Shown in pieces: positions 1-8,840 of a stretch of 64,000 nucleotides of DNA (positions within the stretch are counted from its first letter, which is position 1; every line of letters begins with the position of its first letter). Source of the DNA: Catellatospora coxensis. Lineage in GTDB: Bacteria > Actinomycetota > Actinomycetes > Mycobacteriales > Micromonosporaceae. The stretch spans positions 1-64,000 of the forward strand of contig NZ_BONI01000022.1 of the NCBI RefSeq assembly GCF_016862635.1, read 5' to 3'. A program made the translations under genes and the position numbers. The notes beneath the pieces were generated by a model. The model was not told the origin of the DNA. It worked only from the letters and a program-made list of their open reading frames with translations, and did not search any database.

Positions 1-2
1 AG

Positions 3-629
3 CCGGCCGCCGCCTACCCGGCGACCGCGCCGCAGCCCGTCGCCGCCTACCCGGCCGCGACCCCGCAGCCGGCCGCCGCGTACCCGGCCACCGCGCCGCA
101 GCCGGTCGCCGCCGGTTACCCCGCCGCGACCCCGCAGCCCGCCGGCTACCCGGCCGGTTACGCCCCGATCCCGGCGCAGCCGGAGGGCTACCCGGTGTCG
201 GCCGTGCCGGTGTCGGCGTACCCGACCTCGGGCTACGGCTACCCGGCCGCCGCCCCGGCGCCGGTCAAGAAGTCCAAGGCGCCCCTGGTGCTGGGCATCG
301 CCACCGGCCTGCTGGTGCTGGCCACCGGCGTGATGACGACGCTGTTCGTGCTCAAGTCCGGCGAGCTCGCCGACACCAAGACCACGCTGACCCAGCAGGT
401 CGAGGAGCGCGACAAGTCCATCAAGTCCAAGGACAGCGAGATCGCCTCGGGCAAGTCGCAGCTGGAGACCACCAAGGACGAGCTGGCGAAGTCCAAGCAG
501 GACCTCGAGGGCGTGCAGAACGAGAACAAGGCGATGGTGGTCTGCCTCGACAAGCTCGACGCGTTCTTCAGCGCGCCGTCCGAGGCCCGGGCGAAGGCCC
601 TGGACAAGGCCTGCAAGGCCTACCTCTGA
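3..629 (+). CDS. Pro/Ala/Tyr-repeat single-pass membrane protein (5' end outside window)
   Basis: The reading frame is open from the left edge, so the true start lies upstream. The first ~75 visible codons encode a low-complexity cytoplasmic region with repeats of the type AAYPAxxPQP, rich in Pro, Ala and Tyr. One hydrophobic segment follows (around LVLGIATGLLVLATGVM). After it comes a charged, coiled-coil-like region of Lys/Asp/Glu/Ser heptads and two Cys near the C-terminus (VCLDKL, KACKAYL). The topology is probably N-in, with an extracytoplasmic coiled coil. No enzymatic motif is visible and I do not recognise a named family. A strong hairpin follows the stop. Confidence 0.75.
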   Translation, partial: PAAAYPATAPQPVAAYPAATPQPAAAYPATAPQPVAAGYPAATPQPAGYPAGYAPIPAQPEGYPVSAVPVSAYPTSGYGYPAAAPAPVKKSKAPLVLGIATGLLVLATGVMTTLFVLKSGELADTKTTLTQQVEERDKSIKSKDSEIASGKSQLETTKDELAKSKQDLEGVQNENKAMVVCLDKLDAFFSAPSEARAKALDKACKAYL

Positions 630-674
630 CGGGACGGTGCGGGTGCGGCGCGTACGCGCGTGAACCGCTGACAG

Positions 675-698
675 GGGCGGCCGGTGTTCCGGCCGCCC
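675..698. terminator. bidirectional hairpin terminator
   Basis: GGGCGGCCGG, a 4-base loop and CCGGCCGCCC form a perfect 10-bp stem followed by TT. It lies between the converging ends of the repeat membrane protein and the DUF3000 gene and probably serves both. Confidence 0.6.
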
Positions 699-714
699 TT
701 CGTCGTCGACGGGG

Positions 715-1287
715 TCAGCGCTGCTCGGCGCGGCGCAGCGGCAGCGCGGACACCCCGACCGGCGGCAGGCCCGCGGTCGAGGCGAGCAGCGCGCACCAGG
801 CCGCCACGTGGCCCTCCAGGTTCAGGTCCAGCGGGGTCCAGGAGGCGCGCAGCTCCAGGTCCGTGGTGGGCGGGCCGTCGGCGGCCAGCGCGCCGAAGCG
901 GCTGGAGATGGTCTGCGTCACCGTGCCGCCGATCGCGGCGTATCCGGAGCTGTGCGCGTCGAGCGCGTCCACCAGCCAGCTCCAGCCCACCTGGGGCAGC
1001 AGCGGGTCGGTGGCCAGCTCGGGCTCGAGTTCCGCGGTGACGTACGTGACGAGCCGGGTGTCGCCCTCCCACGCCTCGTGCCCCGCCGGGTCGTGCAGCA
1101 GGATGAGCCGCCCGGTGGTGACCTCCTCGCCACGGCGCAGCACGGTCGCGCCGAGGGCGAAGGCGTGCGGGGCGAGCCGGCTCGGAGCCGGCACCTCCTC
1201 CAGCGCTATCTCGCTCCGGGGGTGGGCGGCACGCAGCGCGGTGACGGCGCGCGTGAACGTCTCGGGGAGTGCCGTCGTGAGCGCCAT
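715..1287 (-). CDS. DUF3000 family protein
   Basis: A 190-residue soluble protein without signal or membrane segment. The conserved core (GWSWLVDAL, SGYAAIGGTV, ISSRFG, ELRASWTP) matches the actinobacterial DUF3000 family, which has no established biochemical role. It is divergent from hemE across about 100 bases. This DUF3000-hemE neighbourhood is, as I recall it, common in actinomycetes and supports the call. Length is normal for the family. Confidence 0.85.
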   Translation of the reverse strand: MALTTALPETFTRAVTALRAAHPRSEIALEEVPAPSRLAPHAFALGATVLRRGEEVTTGRLILLHDPAGHEAWEGDTRLVTYVTAELEPELATDPLLPQVGWSWLVDALDAHSSGYAAIGGTVTQTISSRFGALAADGPPTTDLELRASWTPLDLNLEGHVAAWCALLASTAGLPPVGVSALPLRRAEQR

Positions 1288-1391
1288 AGCCGTACCCTAG
1301 GGGGCTTCGGGACCGTTGTCGTGGTTCGGCGCGCCGATACGGCTCACATCCGCGCCACCCGTTCGGAGATCGTTATCTGGCCGGTGGCACG

Positions 1392-2459
1392 ATGGCCGTG
1401 ATGAGCAGTGCAACTGACACCAGTCCCGCGGACCGCACGGCGGGCTCCGCATTCGTCCGGGCGTGCCGCGGTCAGTCCGTGCCGCATACGCCGGTGTGGT
1501 TCATGCGGCAGGCGGGGCGCTCCCTGCCGGAGTACCGCTCGCTGCGGGCCGGGGTCCGCATGCTGGAGTCCTGCCGGCAGCCCGACCTGGTCACCGAGAT
1601 CACCCTGCAGCCGGTACGCCGCCACGGCGTGGACGCCGCCATCTTCTTCAGCGACATCATGGTGCCGCTCGACGCGGCCGGGGTCGAGCTGGACATCGTG
1701 GCCGGCACCGGCCCGGTCGTCGCCGAGCCGGTCCGCACGCTCGCCGACCTGGACCGGGTGCGCCCGCTCGACCCGGCCGCCGTGTCCTACGTGGACGAGG
1801 CGGTCCGGATGCTCACGGCGGAGCTGCTCGACAAGCCGCTGATCGGCTTCGCGGGCGCGCCGTTCACGCTCGCCAGCTACCTGGTCGAGGGCGGCCCGTC
1901 GCGCAACCACACCCAGACCAAGGCCCTGATGTACGGCGACCCGCAGCTCTGGCACGCGCTGCTGGACCGGCTGGCCGACATCACGCTGACCTTCCTCCAG
2001 GTGCAGATCGGCGCGGGCGTCAGCGCCGTGCAGCTGTTCGACTCGTGGGTCGGCGCGCTGTCCGAAGCGGACTACCGCCAGTACGTGCTGCCGCACTCGC
2101 GCAAGGTGCTGGACGGGCTGGCCGACGCCGGGCTGCCGCGCATCCACTTCGGCGTCGGCACCGGCCTGCTGCTGCCCGCGATGGCGCAGGCGGGCGCGGA
2201 CGTGGTCGGCGTCGACTGGCGCACCCCGCTCGACCAGGCCGCCAAGCAGGTGCCGGGGCATCCCGTGCAGGGCAACCTCGACCCGGCGGTGCTGTTCGCG
2301 CCATGGGAGGTCGTCGAGCGCGAGGTGCGGCGGGTGCTGGCCGAGGGCCGCGCGGCCCCCGGGCACGTGTTCAACCTCGGGCACGGCGTGCTTCCCGAGA
2401 CCGACCCCACCGTGCTCACCCGCGTAGTGGAGCTGGTGCACACGCTCAGCGCGCGGTGA
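1392..2459 (+). CDS. hemE: uroporphyrinogen decarboxylase
   Basis: Converts uroporphyrinogen III to coproporphyrinogen III by removing four acetate carboxyls in the cytoplasm. At 355 residues it has normal length. The N-terminal signature [10 protein letters not shown] lies at residues ~34-43. The catalytic-Asp region FFSDIM, the GAPFTLASY loop, and the substrate-pocket HFGVGTG and GVDWRTPL motifs are all present. An in-frame ATG nine bases downstream (1401) is an alternative start. It is first gene of hemE-hemY-hemQ, with a 9-nt gap to hemY, which suggests one transcript. Function is certain at family level. Confidence 0.97.
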   Translation: MAVMSSATDTSPADRTAGSAFVRACRGQSVPHTPVWFMRQAGRSLPEYRSLRAGVRMLESCRQPDLVTEITLQPVRRHGVDAAIFFSDIMVPLDAAGVELDIVAGTGPVVAEPVRTLADLDRVRPLDPAAVSYVDEAVRMLTAELLDKPLIGFAGAPFTLASYLVEGGPSRNHTQTKALMYGDPQLWHALLDRLADITLTFLQVQIGAGVSAVQLFDSWVGALSEADYRQYVLPHSRKVLDGLADAGLPRIHFGVGTGLLLPAMAQAGADVVGVDWRTPLDQAAKQVPGHPVQGNLDPAVLFAPWEVVEREVRRVLAEGRAAPGHVFNLGHGVLPETDPTVLTRVVELVHTLSAR

Positions 2460-2468
2460 CGGGCCGGC

Positions 2469-3869
2469 ATGAGTAGGCATACGGTCGTCGTCGGCGGTGG
2501 GGTCGCGGGGCTCGCGGCGGCGCTGCGGCTGTCCGGGGCGGGGCACCGGGTCACCGTGGTGGAGCAGTCCGCGCGGCTGGGCGGGCGGATCAGCACCCGC
2601 CCCGACGGCGTGGACACCGGGGCCGAGCAGTTCCTGATGCGCGACCAGGCCGGCGGCCCGAGCGGCGCGAAGCGGCTCGTCGACGAGCTGGGCCTGGGGG
2701 ACCGGCTGGTCCACCCGGCGGTCTCCCGGGCCGGGCTGTGGCTGGGCGGCGAGCTGCGGCCGCTGCCCGGCGGCACCGTCATGGGTGTGCCGGGCCCGCA
2801 GGCCGCGCTCGACGGCATCGCCCGCCTCGACGACCACGACGCGGACCGCGGTGTCCCGGTGCTGCCCGCGGGCGAGGACCGCTCGGTCGGCGCGCTGGTG
2901 CGCGAGCGGCTCGGCGGCGAGATCGTCACGCACCTGGTCGACCCCCTGCTCGGCGGCGTGTACGCGGGCAGCGCCGACGGCCTCTCGCTGGCGGCCACGG
3001 TGCCCGCGCTGCACCGGCTGCTCGGCACGGAGCACACGCTGCGCGGCGCGGTGGCGCTGACCGCGGCCGCGAGCCGGGCGCACCAGCCGGGCAGCCCCGT
3101 CTTCGGCACCTTGCGCGGCGGCCTGGGCGGCCTCGTCGACGCCGCCGCCGCGGAACTGGCCCGCCGCGGCGTCGACGTGCTGACCGGCGTGCCGGTGCGG
3201 ATGCTGGCCCGGCACGGGGACGGCTGGACGCTGTCGGTCGGTGCGGCGGCCCCCGACGCCCCGGACAGCGTGCGCGCTCGGCAGATCGAGTGCGACGCGG
3301 TGGTGCTGGCCGTCCCGGCCCGTCCCGCGTCGCGGCTGCTGCGCGACGTGTCGCCGGACGCCGCCGCGCTGGTCGGCGTGCTCGACTACGCCAGCGTCGG
3401 GCTGGTGACGCTGGCGCTGGCGGGCGTCGAGCTGCCGCCGCTGACCGGCTTCCTGGTCCCCGCCGACCAGGGCCTGACCATCAAGGCGGCCACCTTCTTC
3501 AGCACCAAGTGGGCGCACCACGCCCGCCCGGACGGCCGGGTGCTGCTGCGCGCGAGCGTCGGCCGGTACGGCGAGCAGGCGGTGCTCCAGCGCCCGGACG
3601 CGGAGCTGGTGCGGGCGGTGCTCGCCGATCTGGGCACGGTGCTCGGCACGGCGCTGCCCGCGCCTGTCGCGGCGGAGGTGACCCGCTGGGGCGGCGGGCT
3701 GCCGCAGTACGCCCCGGGGCACGTCGACCGGGTCGGGCAGGCCCGGACGCTGCTGGCCGGCCTGCCGCTGGCGCTGGCCGGCGCGGCCTTCGACGGGGTC
3801 GGCATCCCCGCCTGCGTCGCCTCCGCGGAGCAGGCCGCCGACCGGATTCTGGAAGGATCGAGGACATGA
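2469..3869 (+). CDS. hemY: coproporphyrinogen III oxidase (HemY/CgoX type)
   Basis: An FAD-dependent amine-oxidase-fold enzyme of 466 residues. The dinucleotide-binding [12 protein letters not shown] lies at residues 9-20, followed by an acidic VVEQ and the LGGRI motif. The C-terminal [20 protein letters not shown] is the second FAD-contact region. Beside hemQ, actinobacterial HemY acts in the coproporphyrin-dependent route and oxidises coproporphyrinogen III to coproporphyrin III, rather than acting mainly on protoporphyrinogen. It starts 9 nt after hemE and overlaps hemQ by the ATGA motif, so it is translationally coupled. Confidence 0.93.
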   Translation: MSRHTVVVGGGVAGLAAALRLSGAGHRVTVVEQSARLGGRISTRPDGVDTGAEQFLMRDQAGGPSGAKRLVDELGLGDRLVHPAVSRAGLWLGGELRPLPGGTVMGVPGPQAALDGIARLDDHDADRGVPVLPAGEDRSVGALVRERLGGEIVTHLVDPLLGGVYAGSADGLSLAATVPALHRLLGTEHTLRGAVALTAAASRAHQPGSPVFGTLRGGLGGLVDAAAAELARRGVDVLTGVPVRMLARHGDGWTLSVGAAAPDAPDSVRARQIECDAVVLAVPARPASRLLRDVSPDAAALVGVLDYASVGLVTLALAGVELPPLTGFLVPADQGLTIKAATFFSTKWAHHARPDGRVLLRASVGRYGEQAVLQRPDAELVRAVLADLGTVLGTALPAPVAAEVTRWGGGLPQYAPGHVDRVGQARTLLAGLPLALAGAAFDGVGIPACVASAEQAADRILEGSRT

Positions 3870-4567
3870 CCGAACAGACCAACGCGGCCCGGCTACGGGA
3901 GCTGAACGACACCATCCGGTACACGATGTGGTCGGTGTTCCGGGTCAAGGGCCCGCTGCCCTCGATCCGGTCGGAGGTGTCCGGTGAGGTCGACGCGCTG
4001 TTCCACCAGCTCGCCGAGAAGGACGTCACCGTGCGCGGCGTCTACGACGTGGCGGGCCTGCGCGCCGACGCGGACGTGATGATCTGGTGGCACTCCGGCT
4101 CCTCCGACGCGCTGCAGGACGCGTACGGCCTGTTCCGGCGGACCGCGCTGGGCAAGTGCCTGACCCCGGTCTGGTCGCAGGCGGCGCTGCACCGCCCGGC
4201 CGAGTTCAACAAGAGCCACATCCCGGCGTTCCTGGCCGGCGAGGAGGCCCGCGCGTACGTCTGCGTGTACCCGTTCGTGCGGTCGTACGAGTGGTACCTG
4301 CTGCCGGACGAGGAGCGCCGGGAGATGCTGGCCGAGCACGGCAAGATGGCGCGCGGCTACCCGGACGTGCGGGCGAACACGGTGGCCTCGTTCGCGCTGG
4401 GCGACTACGAGTGGATGCTGGCGTTCGAGGCGGACGAGCTGCACCGGATCGTGGACCTGATGCGCGACCTGCGCGCCTCGTCGGCCCGCCGGCACGTGCG
4501 CGAGGAGGTCCCGTTCTACACGGGCCGCCGCCGCTCCGTGGAGGAGATCGTCGCCGCCCTGCCGTAG
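3866..4567 (+). CDS. hemQ: coproheme decarboxylase (chlorite-dismutase-like)
   Basis: A 233-residue cytoplasmic enzyme of the chlorite dismutase fold. It removes two propionate carboxyls from coproheme with hydrogen peroxide to give haem b. The Tyr of YPFVRS (residue ~135) corresponds to the radical-forming Tyr of the family, and His in AEHGK (~158) is the likely proximal haem ligand. The ATG overlaps the hemY stop. Ferrochelatase (hemH/cpfC) is not in this window. HemQ next to hemE/hemY supports the coproporphyrin-dependent pathway. Confidence 0.94.
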   Translation: MTEQTNAARLRELNDTIRYTMWSVFRVKGPLPSIRSEVSGEVDALFHQLAEKDVTVRGVYDVAGLRADADVMIWWHSGSSDALQDAYGLFRRTALGKCLTPVWSQAALHRPAEFNKSHIPAFLAGEEARAYVCVYPFVRSYEWYLLPDEERREMLAEHGKMARGYPDVRANTVASFALGDYEWMLAFEADELHRIVDLMRDLRASSARRHVREEVPFYTGRRRSVEEIVAALP

Positions 4568-4602
4568 GGGAGCGCTCCCGGCTCCAGCAGGGCCGGAGAA
4601 GG

Positions 4603-4665
4603 TTTTGCAAACTGTAGGGCAACCCGTGCAACTGATTTGCACGATCGTGCCCTACACTTGCGTAC
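4603..4665 (+). promoter_or_regulatory. lacI-1 promoter with two operator-like palindromes
   Basis: TTTGCAAA (4604-4611) is a perfect 8-bp palindrome. GTGCAA-N5-TTGCAC (4626-4642) is a perfect inverted repeat. A -10 candidate TACACT (4653-4658) lies 8 bases before the ATG, so the mRNA is probably leaderless or nearly so. The inverted repeat covers the -35/spacer zone, as expected for LacI autorepression. This is inference from position and symmetry. Confidence 0.5.
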
Positions 4666-4666
4666 C

Positions 4667-5686
4667 ATGACGCGCAGACTCGCCGAAGTGGCGAAGTACG
4701 TGGGAGTGAGCACGGCCACCGTGAGCAGGGTGCTCAACGGTCGCCCCGGCATCTCCGAGGCCACCCGTACGGCCGTGCTCACCGCGCTGGACGTGCTCGG
4801 CTACGAGCGCCCCACCAAGCTGCGCGGCGAACGGGCCCGGCTGGTCGGCCTGGTGCTGCCGGAACTCCAGAACCCGATCTTCCCGGCGTTCGCCGAGGTG
4901 GTGGCCGGCGCCCTGGCCAAGCGCGGGTTCACCCCCGTGCTGTGCACCCGCACCGCCGACGGCGTCGCCGAGTCCGACTACGTGGACATGCTGCTGGAGC
5001 AGCAGGTGTCCGGCGTGATCTTCGCGGGCGGCAACTACGCCCAGGCCGACGCCGACCACGAGCACTACCGCCGGCTGCTCGACCGCGGGCTGCCCGCGAT
5101 ACTGGTCAACGCGGGCATCGACGACCTGGGCTTCCCCCGGGTGTCGGCCGACGACGCGGTGGCCACCGAGCAGGCGTACAACCACCTGGTGTCGCTGGGC
5201 CACGACCGGATCGGCCTCATCCTGGGCCCGCCCGACCACATGCCGTCCTCGCGCAAGCGCCAGGCCTTCCCCGGGGCCGACGACATGGTCGAGCGCACCA
5301 TCTTCTCGATGGAGGGCGGCCACGCCGCGGCGGCGCGGCTGATCGCGCGGGGCGTCACCGGCCTGATCTGCGCCTCCGACGTGCTGGCGCTCGGCGCGGT
5401 GCGCGGCGTACGCCGGCTGGGCCTGTCCGTGCCCGGTGACGTGTCCCTGGTCGGGTACGACGACTCGGCCGTGATGACCTGCACCGACCCGCCGCTGACC
5501 ACGGTGCGCCAGCCGATCGAGGCGATGGGCCAGGCCGCGGTGGCGCTGCTGGTCAGCGAGATCGCCGGCAACGTCGTCCCCGCAGACGAGCTCCTGTTCG
5601 AGACCGAACTCGTGGTACGCGGCTCCACCGCCGCCGTCCCCGCCAACGCCCGCCTCGTCCCCGCCCAGTCCCGCCCCACCGACTGA
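4667..5686 (+). CDS. LacI family transcriptional regulator 1 of the alpha-glucan locus
   Basis: A DNA-binding regulator of 339 residues. The N-terminal helix-turn-helix (RLAEVAKYVGVSTATVSRVL, ~4-23) is followed by the LacI hinge helix and a periplasmic-binding-protein-like sensor domain (LVGLVLPELQNPIFP to the C-terminus). The start at 4667 places the HTH at the N-terminus, as in all LacI proteins. It is a close paralogue of the regulator at 15243-16241: the first ~70 residues differ at only a few positions. It lies upstream of the sugar ABC operon, and its ligand is probably a glucan oligosaccharide. Confidence 0.9.
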   Translation: MTRRLAEVAKYVGVSTATVSRVLNGRPGISEATRTAVLTALDVLGYERPTKLRGERARLVGLVLPELQNPIFPAFAEVVAGALAKRGFTPVLCTRTADGVAESDYVDMLLEQQVSGVIFAGGNYAQADADHEHYRRLLDRGLPAILVNAGIDDLGFPRVSADDAVATEQAYNHLVSLGHDRIGLILGPPDHMPSSRKRQAFPGADDMVERTIFSMEGGHAAAARLIARGVTGLICASDVLALGAVRGVRRLGLSVPGDVSLVGYDDSAVMTCTDPPLTTVRQPIEAMGQAAVALLVSEIAGNVVPADELLFETELVVRGSTAAVPANARLVPAQSRPTD

Positions 5687-5699
5687 CTCTCCTTCCCCG

Positions 5700-5743
5700 A
5701 ACGGCTCCGCGCACCCGTGCAAACGGCGTGCACGGAGCCGTTC
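5700..5743 (+). terminator. hairpin terminator after lacI-1
   Basis: Arms of 15 bases (5700-5714 and 5729-5743, one G-U-compatible mismatch) flank a 14-base loop, 14 nt after the lacI-1 stop. The centre also contains GTGCAAAC and GTGCAC, which resemble half-sites of the lacI-1 upstream palindrome. Confidence 0.5.
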
Positions 5744-5801
5744 GTGTTTCCGCCCCGCCCCGCCGCGCGCCCGCCCGCCCGCGGCTAGCGCCGTCGCCCG
5801 C

Positions 5802-5885
5802 TCAAGATCGCCCGACTTGCCAGGCAGATGGGCGAATCCGCGGTCAAGATACGCACAGGTGCCAGGCAAGTCGAGCGATCTTGGG
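5802..5885 (+). repeat. dispersed palindromic repeat family B, copy 1
   Basis: An ~83-bp imperfect palindrome: the ends CAAGATCGC...GCGATCTTG are inverted, with CTTGCCAGGCA and TGCCAGGCAAG inside. A conserved asymmetric core (GGGCGAA, then TCAAGAT, then CGCAC) is shared with copies at 16295-16377 (inverted) and 49649-49732. It lies in the noncoding stretch between lacI-1 and the sugar-binding-protein gene. Confidence 0.7.
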
Positions 5886-6216
5886 TGGCTGGGCCGGTGG
5901 GTGTGGGTGGCCGGCCGTCTCGGGCGCGGTTCCGGGCGACGAAACGTTGCGTAAACGTGACCGCGGTCGGCCGTGGTCGATGTCCCGCGCCTGCCGACGC
6001 ATCGTGCGGCATGCCCGGCCGCGCCGATCAGCCGACCCGCTGCCAATTTTGCAGGGCTGAGCTGCATGTTTCCTATCCAGCTCTGATCATCGCGCACAAG
6101 CGAGCGCAAAGACGTGACCGTATGCAAACCAGATTGCGAAACGGTATCGACACATGTCCTGTGAACCAAGCCACAGGCATTCCTTGCAGCGCAGACGTTG
6201 GCCCGCCTGCGACAGC
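5886..6216 (+). other. noncoding region upstream of the sugar ABC operon
   Basis: No convincing gene is visible. The stretch is less GC-rich than its surroundings. It holds AACGTT-GCGT-AAACGT at ~5943-5958, an operator-like inverted repeat containing TTGCGTAA, the same octamer found in the palindrome at 6217-6239. It also holds TTGCGAAACG near 6133. These are plausible LacI or other sugar-regulator sites, by sequence symmetry only. Confidence 0.4.
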
Positions 6217-6280
6217 GTTACGTCAAAAAATTGCGTAACTATCTCGACACCTTGCGGACATGAGTCGCCAACGCTACAGT
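6217..6280 (+). promoter_or_regulatory. promoter and operator of the alpha-glucan ABC operon
   Basis: An inverted repeat with GTTACG at 6217-6222 and CGTAAC at 6234-6239 (inner CAA/TTG also pair, with one bulged base) lies just upstream of a good SigA-like promoter: TTGCGG (6252-6257), a 17-base spacer and TACAGT (6275-6280). The predicted start near 6287 leaves an untranslated leader of ~125 nt before the binding-protein gene. Confidence 0.5.
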
Positions 6281-6412
6281 GACTTCACCTAAGCCTGACC
6301 TTGGAAAATGCGAGGCAGGTCACACGGAAGTCAGCGCACAACAAGACGCCGCCGCGGCGACCCGTCCTCGCGGCTCCGTAGATCAAGAACTGTTTCCCGA
6401 AGGGATGGACAG

Positions 6413-7792
6413 ATGTCCGTACCGCACTTCCGGAAGGTCGCGGCGGTCGCGCTCGCGACCGGCCTGGGACTGGGCCTCGCGGCCTGCTCCACCAAGAGCG
6501 ACGACTCCACGGATGCTGCCGGCAAGACCATCATCACGGTCGACTGCCAGCCGGTCGGCGCGCAGAAGAACCTGCTGCAGGCGTGGAACGACGACGTCAA
6601 GGCGTTCGAGGCGGCCAACCCCACCATCAAGATCAAGAGTGTTTCGGTCGGCACCCAGTGCGCCAACCCGCCGGACTTCACCGCCCGCCTGCAGGGCGGC
6701 TCGATGACCGACGTGTTCTACGGCTACATGACCGACGTGCAGCAGGTCATCGACTCCGGCCAGGCGATGGACATCACCGCGTTCGCCACCAAGGAGAACC
6801 TCCCGACCTGGGACGACGTGCTCGGCGACGCCAAGAACACGTTCACCCGCGACGGCAAGGTCTGGGGCATCCCGACCAAGAACTACTCGATGGGCCTGGT
6901 CTACAACAAGACCCTGTTCACCAAGGCCGGTCTGGACCCGAAGAGCCCGCCGAAGACCTGGGCCGAGGTGCGCGAAGCCGCCAAGAAGATCTCGGCGCTC
7001 GGTGACGGCATCGCCGGCTTCGGCGAGTACAGCTCCGGCAACACCGGCGGCTGGCACTTCACCGCCGAGCTGTACTCGCAGGGCGGCGCCCTGGTGACGG
7101 CCGACGGCAAGAAGGCCGACTTCAACAACGACATGGGCAAGAAGGTTCTGCAGAACCTCAAGGACATGCGGTACGGCGACAACAGCATGGGCGCCCGCCA
7201 GCTGCTCGGCTGGGGCGACCTGCTGACCATCGCGGGCGCGGGCAAGGTCGGCATGTTCGTCGGCGCGCCCGACGCGACCACCGCGATCGTCACCCAGTTC
7301 CAGGGCAAGTACGAGGACTGGGCGATGGGCCCGATGCCGGGCCAGGACGGCGCCGCCAAGGGCACCCTGGGTGGCGGTGAGGGCTACTTCTTCAAGAAGG
7401 GCCTGACCGACGACCAGGTCAAGGCCGGTCTGAAGTGGCTCGCCTTCGAGAAGCTCACCCCGGGCAAGGGCCAGTTCGACTACGCCCGCGCCAAGGCCCA
7501 GGGCGAGCAGGTCGGTCTGCCGCAGCCGCAGCTGTTCACCCCGGCCAGCGCGTCGCAGAAGTCCGAGTTCGACCTGCGCAAGGCGAACGGCAACATCGCG
7601 CCGGACGACTTCGCCGCCTTCGAGAACAACCCGGTGGCGATCAAGTTCGAGCCGGCCAACGCGCAGGGCATCTACGCGATCCTCGACGGTGCCATGTCGG
7701 CGATCCTGACGAACCCGAACGCGAGCGTCGACGCCGAGCTCAAGAAGGCCGAGGACAAGGTCAACCAGCTCCTCGCTCAGGCCGCCAAGTGA
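6413..7792 (+). CDS. ABC sugar transporter substrate-binding lipoprotein
   Basis: Captures sugars outside the membrane and delivers them to the two permeases encoded next. The 459-residue protein starts with an N-terminal signal ending in the lipobox LAAC (Cys ~25), so it should be lipid-anchored. The body is a family-1 extracellular solute-binding fold (GIPTKNYSMGLVYNKTLF, LGGGEGYFF). AAGGGA 8 nt upstream supports the start; longer in-frame starts would put residues before the signal peptide. It is first of four genes in one direction. Oligosaccharides released by the downstream GH87 enzyme are the likely ligand. Confidence 0.92.
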   Translation: MSVPHFRKVAAVALATGLGLGLAACSTKSDDSTDAAGKTIITVDCQPVGAQKNLLQAWNDDVKAFEAANPTIKIKSVSVGTQCANPPDFTARLQGGSMTDVFYGYMTDVQQVIDSGQAMDITAFATKENLPTWDDVLGDAKNTFTRDGKVWGIPTKNYSMGLVYNKTLFTKAGLDPKSPPKTWAEVREAAKKISALGDGIAGFGEYSSGNTGGWHFTAELYSQGGALVTADGKKADFNNDMGKKVLQNLKDMRYGDNSMGARQLLGWGDLLTIAGAGKVGMFVGAPDATTAIVTQFQGKYEDWAMGPMPGQDGAAKGTLGGGEGYFFKKGLTDDQVKAGLKWLAFEKLTPGKGQFDYARAKAQGEQVGLPQPQLFTPASASQKSEFDLRKANGNIAPDDFAAFENNPVAIKFEPANAQGIYAILDGAMSAILTNPNASVDAELKKAEDKVNQLLAQAAK

Positions 7793-7797
7793 TCCAG

Positions 7798-7833
7798 GGA
7801 CGGGGAGCCGGGCACCACGCCGGCTCCCCGTCC
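7798..7833 (+). promoter_or_regulatory. intercistronic hairpin after binding-protein gene
   Basis: A perfect 14-bp stem (GGACGGGGAGCCGG and its complement) with an 8-base loop lies 5 nt after the stop of the binding protein and before the permease. In binding-protein-dependent operons such hairpins commonly attenuate or stabilise the upstream message, so that more binding protein than permease is made. That role here is inferred. Confidence 0.55.
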
Positions 7834-7875
7834 TCGCGCGGACCTGATCCCGCACCTTCCCTCAGGAGTGATGAC

Positions 7876-8829
7876 ATGGCGATCGCCACCGTTCCTGGCG
7901 CCGGCATCGACGTCGGCAGCCCAGCGCCAGCACCCGTCGATGCGCGGCGCGCCCGGCGCAACCGCCGGCTCAAGGACAACCTGACCGGCTACGCGTTCCT
8001 GATCGGCGCGGTCGTCTGCTTCGCGTTCTTCTCCTGGTACCCGATGATCCGCGGCGTGGTGATGAGCTTCCAGCGCACCCGCGCGGGCGAGACCACCTGG
8101 GTCGGCTGGGACAACTACGAGCGGATCATCAACGACCCGAGCTTCTGGACGGCCTGGCAGAACACCCTGTACTTCACGGTGCTCGCCCTGGTCGCCGGCT
8201 ACGCGGTCCCCTTCTTCCTGGCGGTGCTGCTCAACGAGTTCCGGCACGCCAAGGGTTACCTGCGCATCCTGGTCTACCTGCCGGTGATGCTGCCCCCGGC
8301 CTCGGCCCTGTTCCTGTTCAAGTACCTCGCCTACGACCCCAGCGACGCGGGCCTGTTCAACTCGATCCTCAAGGGGCTCGGGCTGCCGACCTCGCAGTGG
8401 ATGCAGTCGACGGACATGACGATGCCCGCCATGGTGCTCGCCTCGACCTGGATGAACATGGGCGGCGCGGTGCTGATCTACCTGGCCGCGCTGCAGAACA
8501 TCCCGGGCGAGCTGTACGAGGCCGCCGAGCTCGACGGCGCCGGCCTGTGGCGGCGCATCACCAACGTGACCATCCCGCAGACCAGGCTGATCCTGTCGCT
8601 GATGGCCATGCTCCAGGTCGTCGCGACCATGCAGCTGTTCATCGAGCCGCTGATCCTGGCCAACGGCGCGGGCTCGGAGGACTCGGCCACCTCGGTCGTG
8701 TACCTCATCTACCAGCACGGCTTCTTCCAGAACGACCTCAACGGCGCGGCGGCGCTCGGCGTGATCATGCTCGTGGCGCTGATCGGCTTCTCCGCCGTCT
8801 ACGCCCGACTGAACGCGCAACAGGACTAG
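7876..8829 (+). CDS. ABC sugar transporter permease (MalF-like)
   Basis: An integral membrane subunit of 317 residues with six predicted helices. The first follows a basic N-terminal stretch (ARRARRNRRLKDN). The conserved EAA loop, here ELYEAAELDGAGLWRRITNV, docks the cytoplasmic ATPase. An AGGAG 8 nt upstream selects the ATG at 7876. It pairs with the second permease 11 nt downstream. No ATPase gene is present, so the system probably uses a shared MsiK-type ATPase encoded elsewhere, as is usual for actinobacterial sugar importers. Confidence 0.9.
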   Translation: MAIATVPGAGIDVGSPAPAPVDARRARRNRRLKDNLTGYAFLIGAVVCFAFFSWYPMIRGVVMSFQRTRAGETTWVGWDNYERIINDPSFWTAWQNTLYFTVLALVAGYAVPFFLAVLLNEFRHAKGYLRILVYLPVMLPPASALFLFKYLAYDPSDAGLFNSILKGLGLPTSQWMQSTDMTMPAMVLASTWMNMGGAVLIYLAALQNIPGELYEAAELDGAGLWRRITNVTIPQTRLILSLMAMLQVVATMQLFIEPLILANGAGSEDSATSVVYLIYQHGFFQNDLNGAAALGVIMLVALIGFSAVYARLNAQQD

Positions 8830-8840
8830 GGGAACGAGTC

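Noticed and set aside
1344-3722. A 792-codon minus-strand frame opposite hemE and hemY
   Set aside because: Low-complexity Arg/Gln/His-rich translation with no motif; hemE and hemY are unambiguous on the other strand.
6279-6707. A 142-codon frame overlapping the start of the sugar-binding-protein gene
   Set aside because: It is out of frame with the lipoprotein, Ser/Arg/Pro-rich and without motif.
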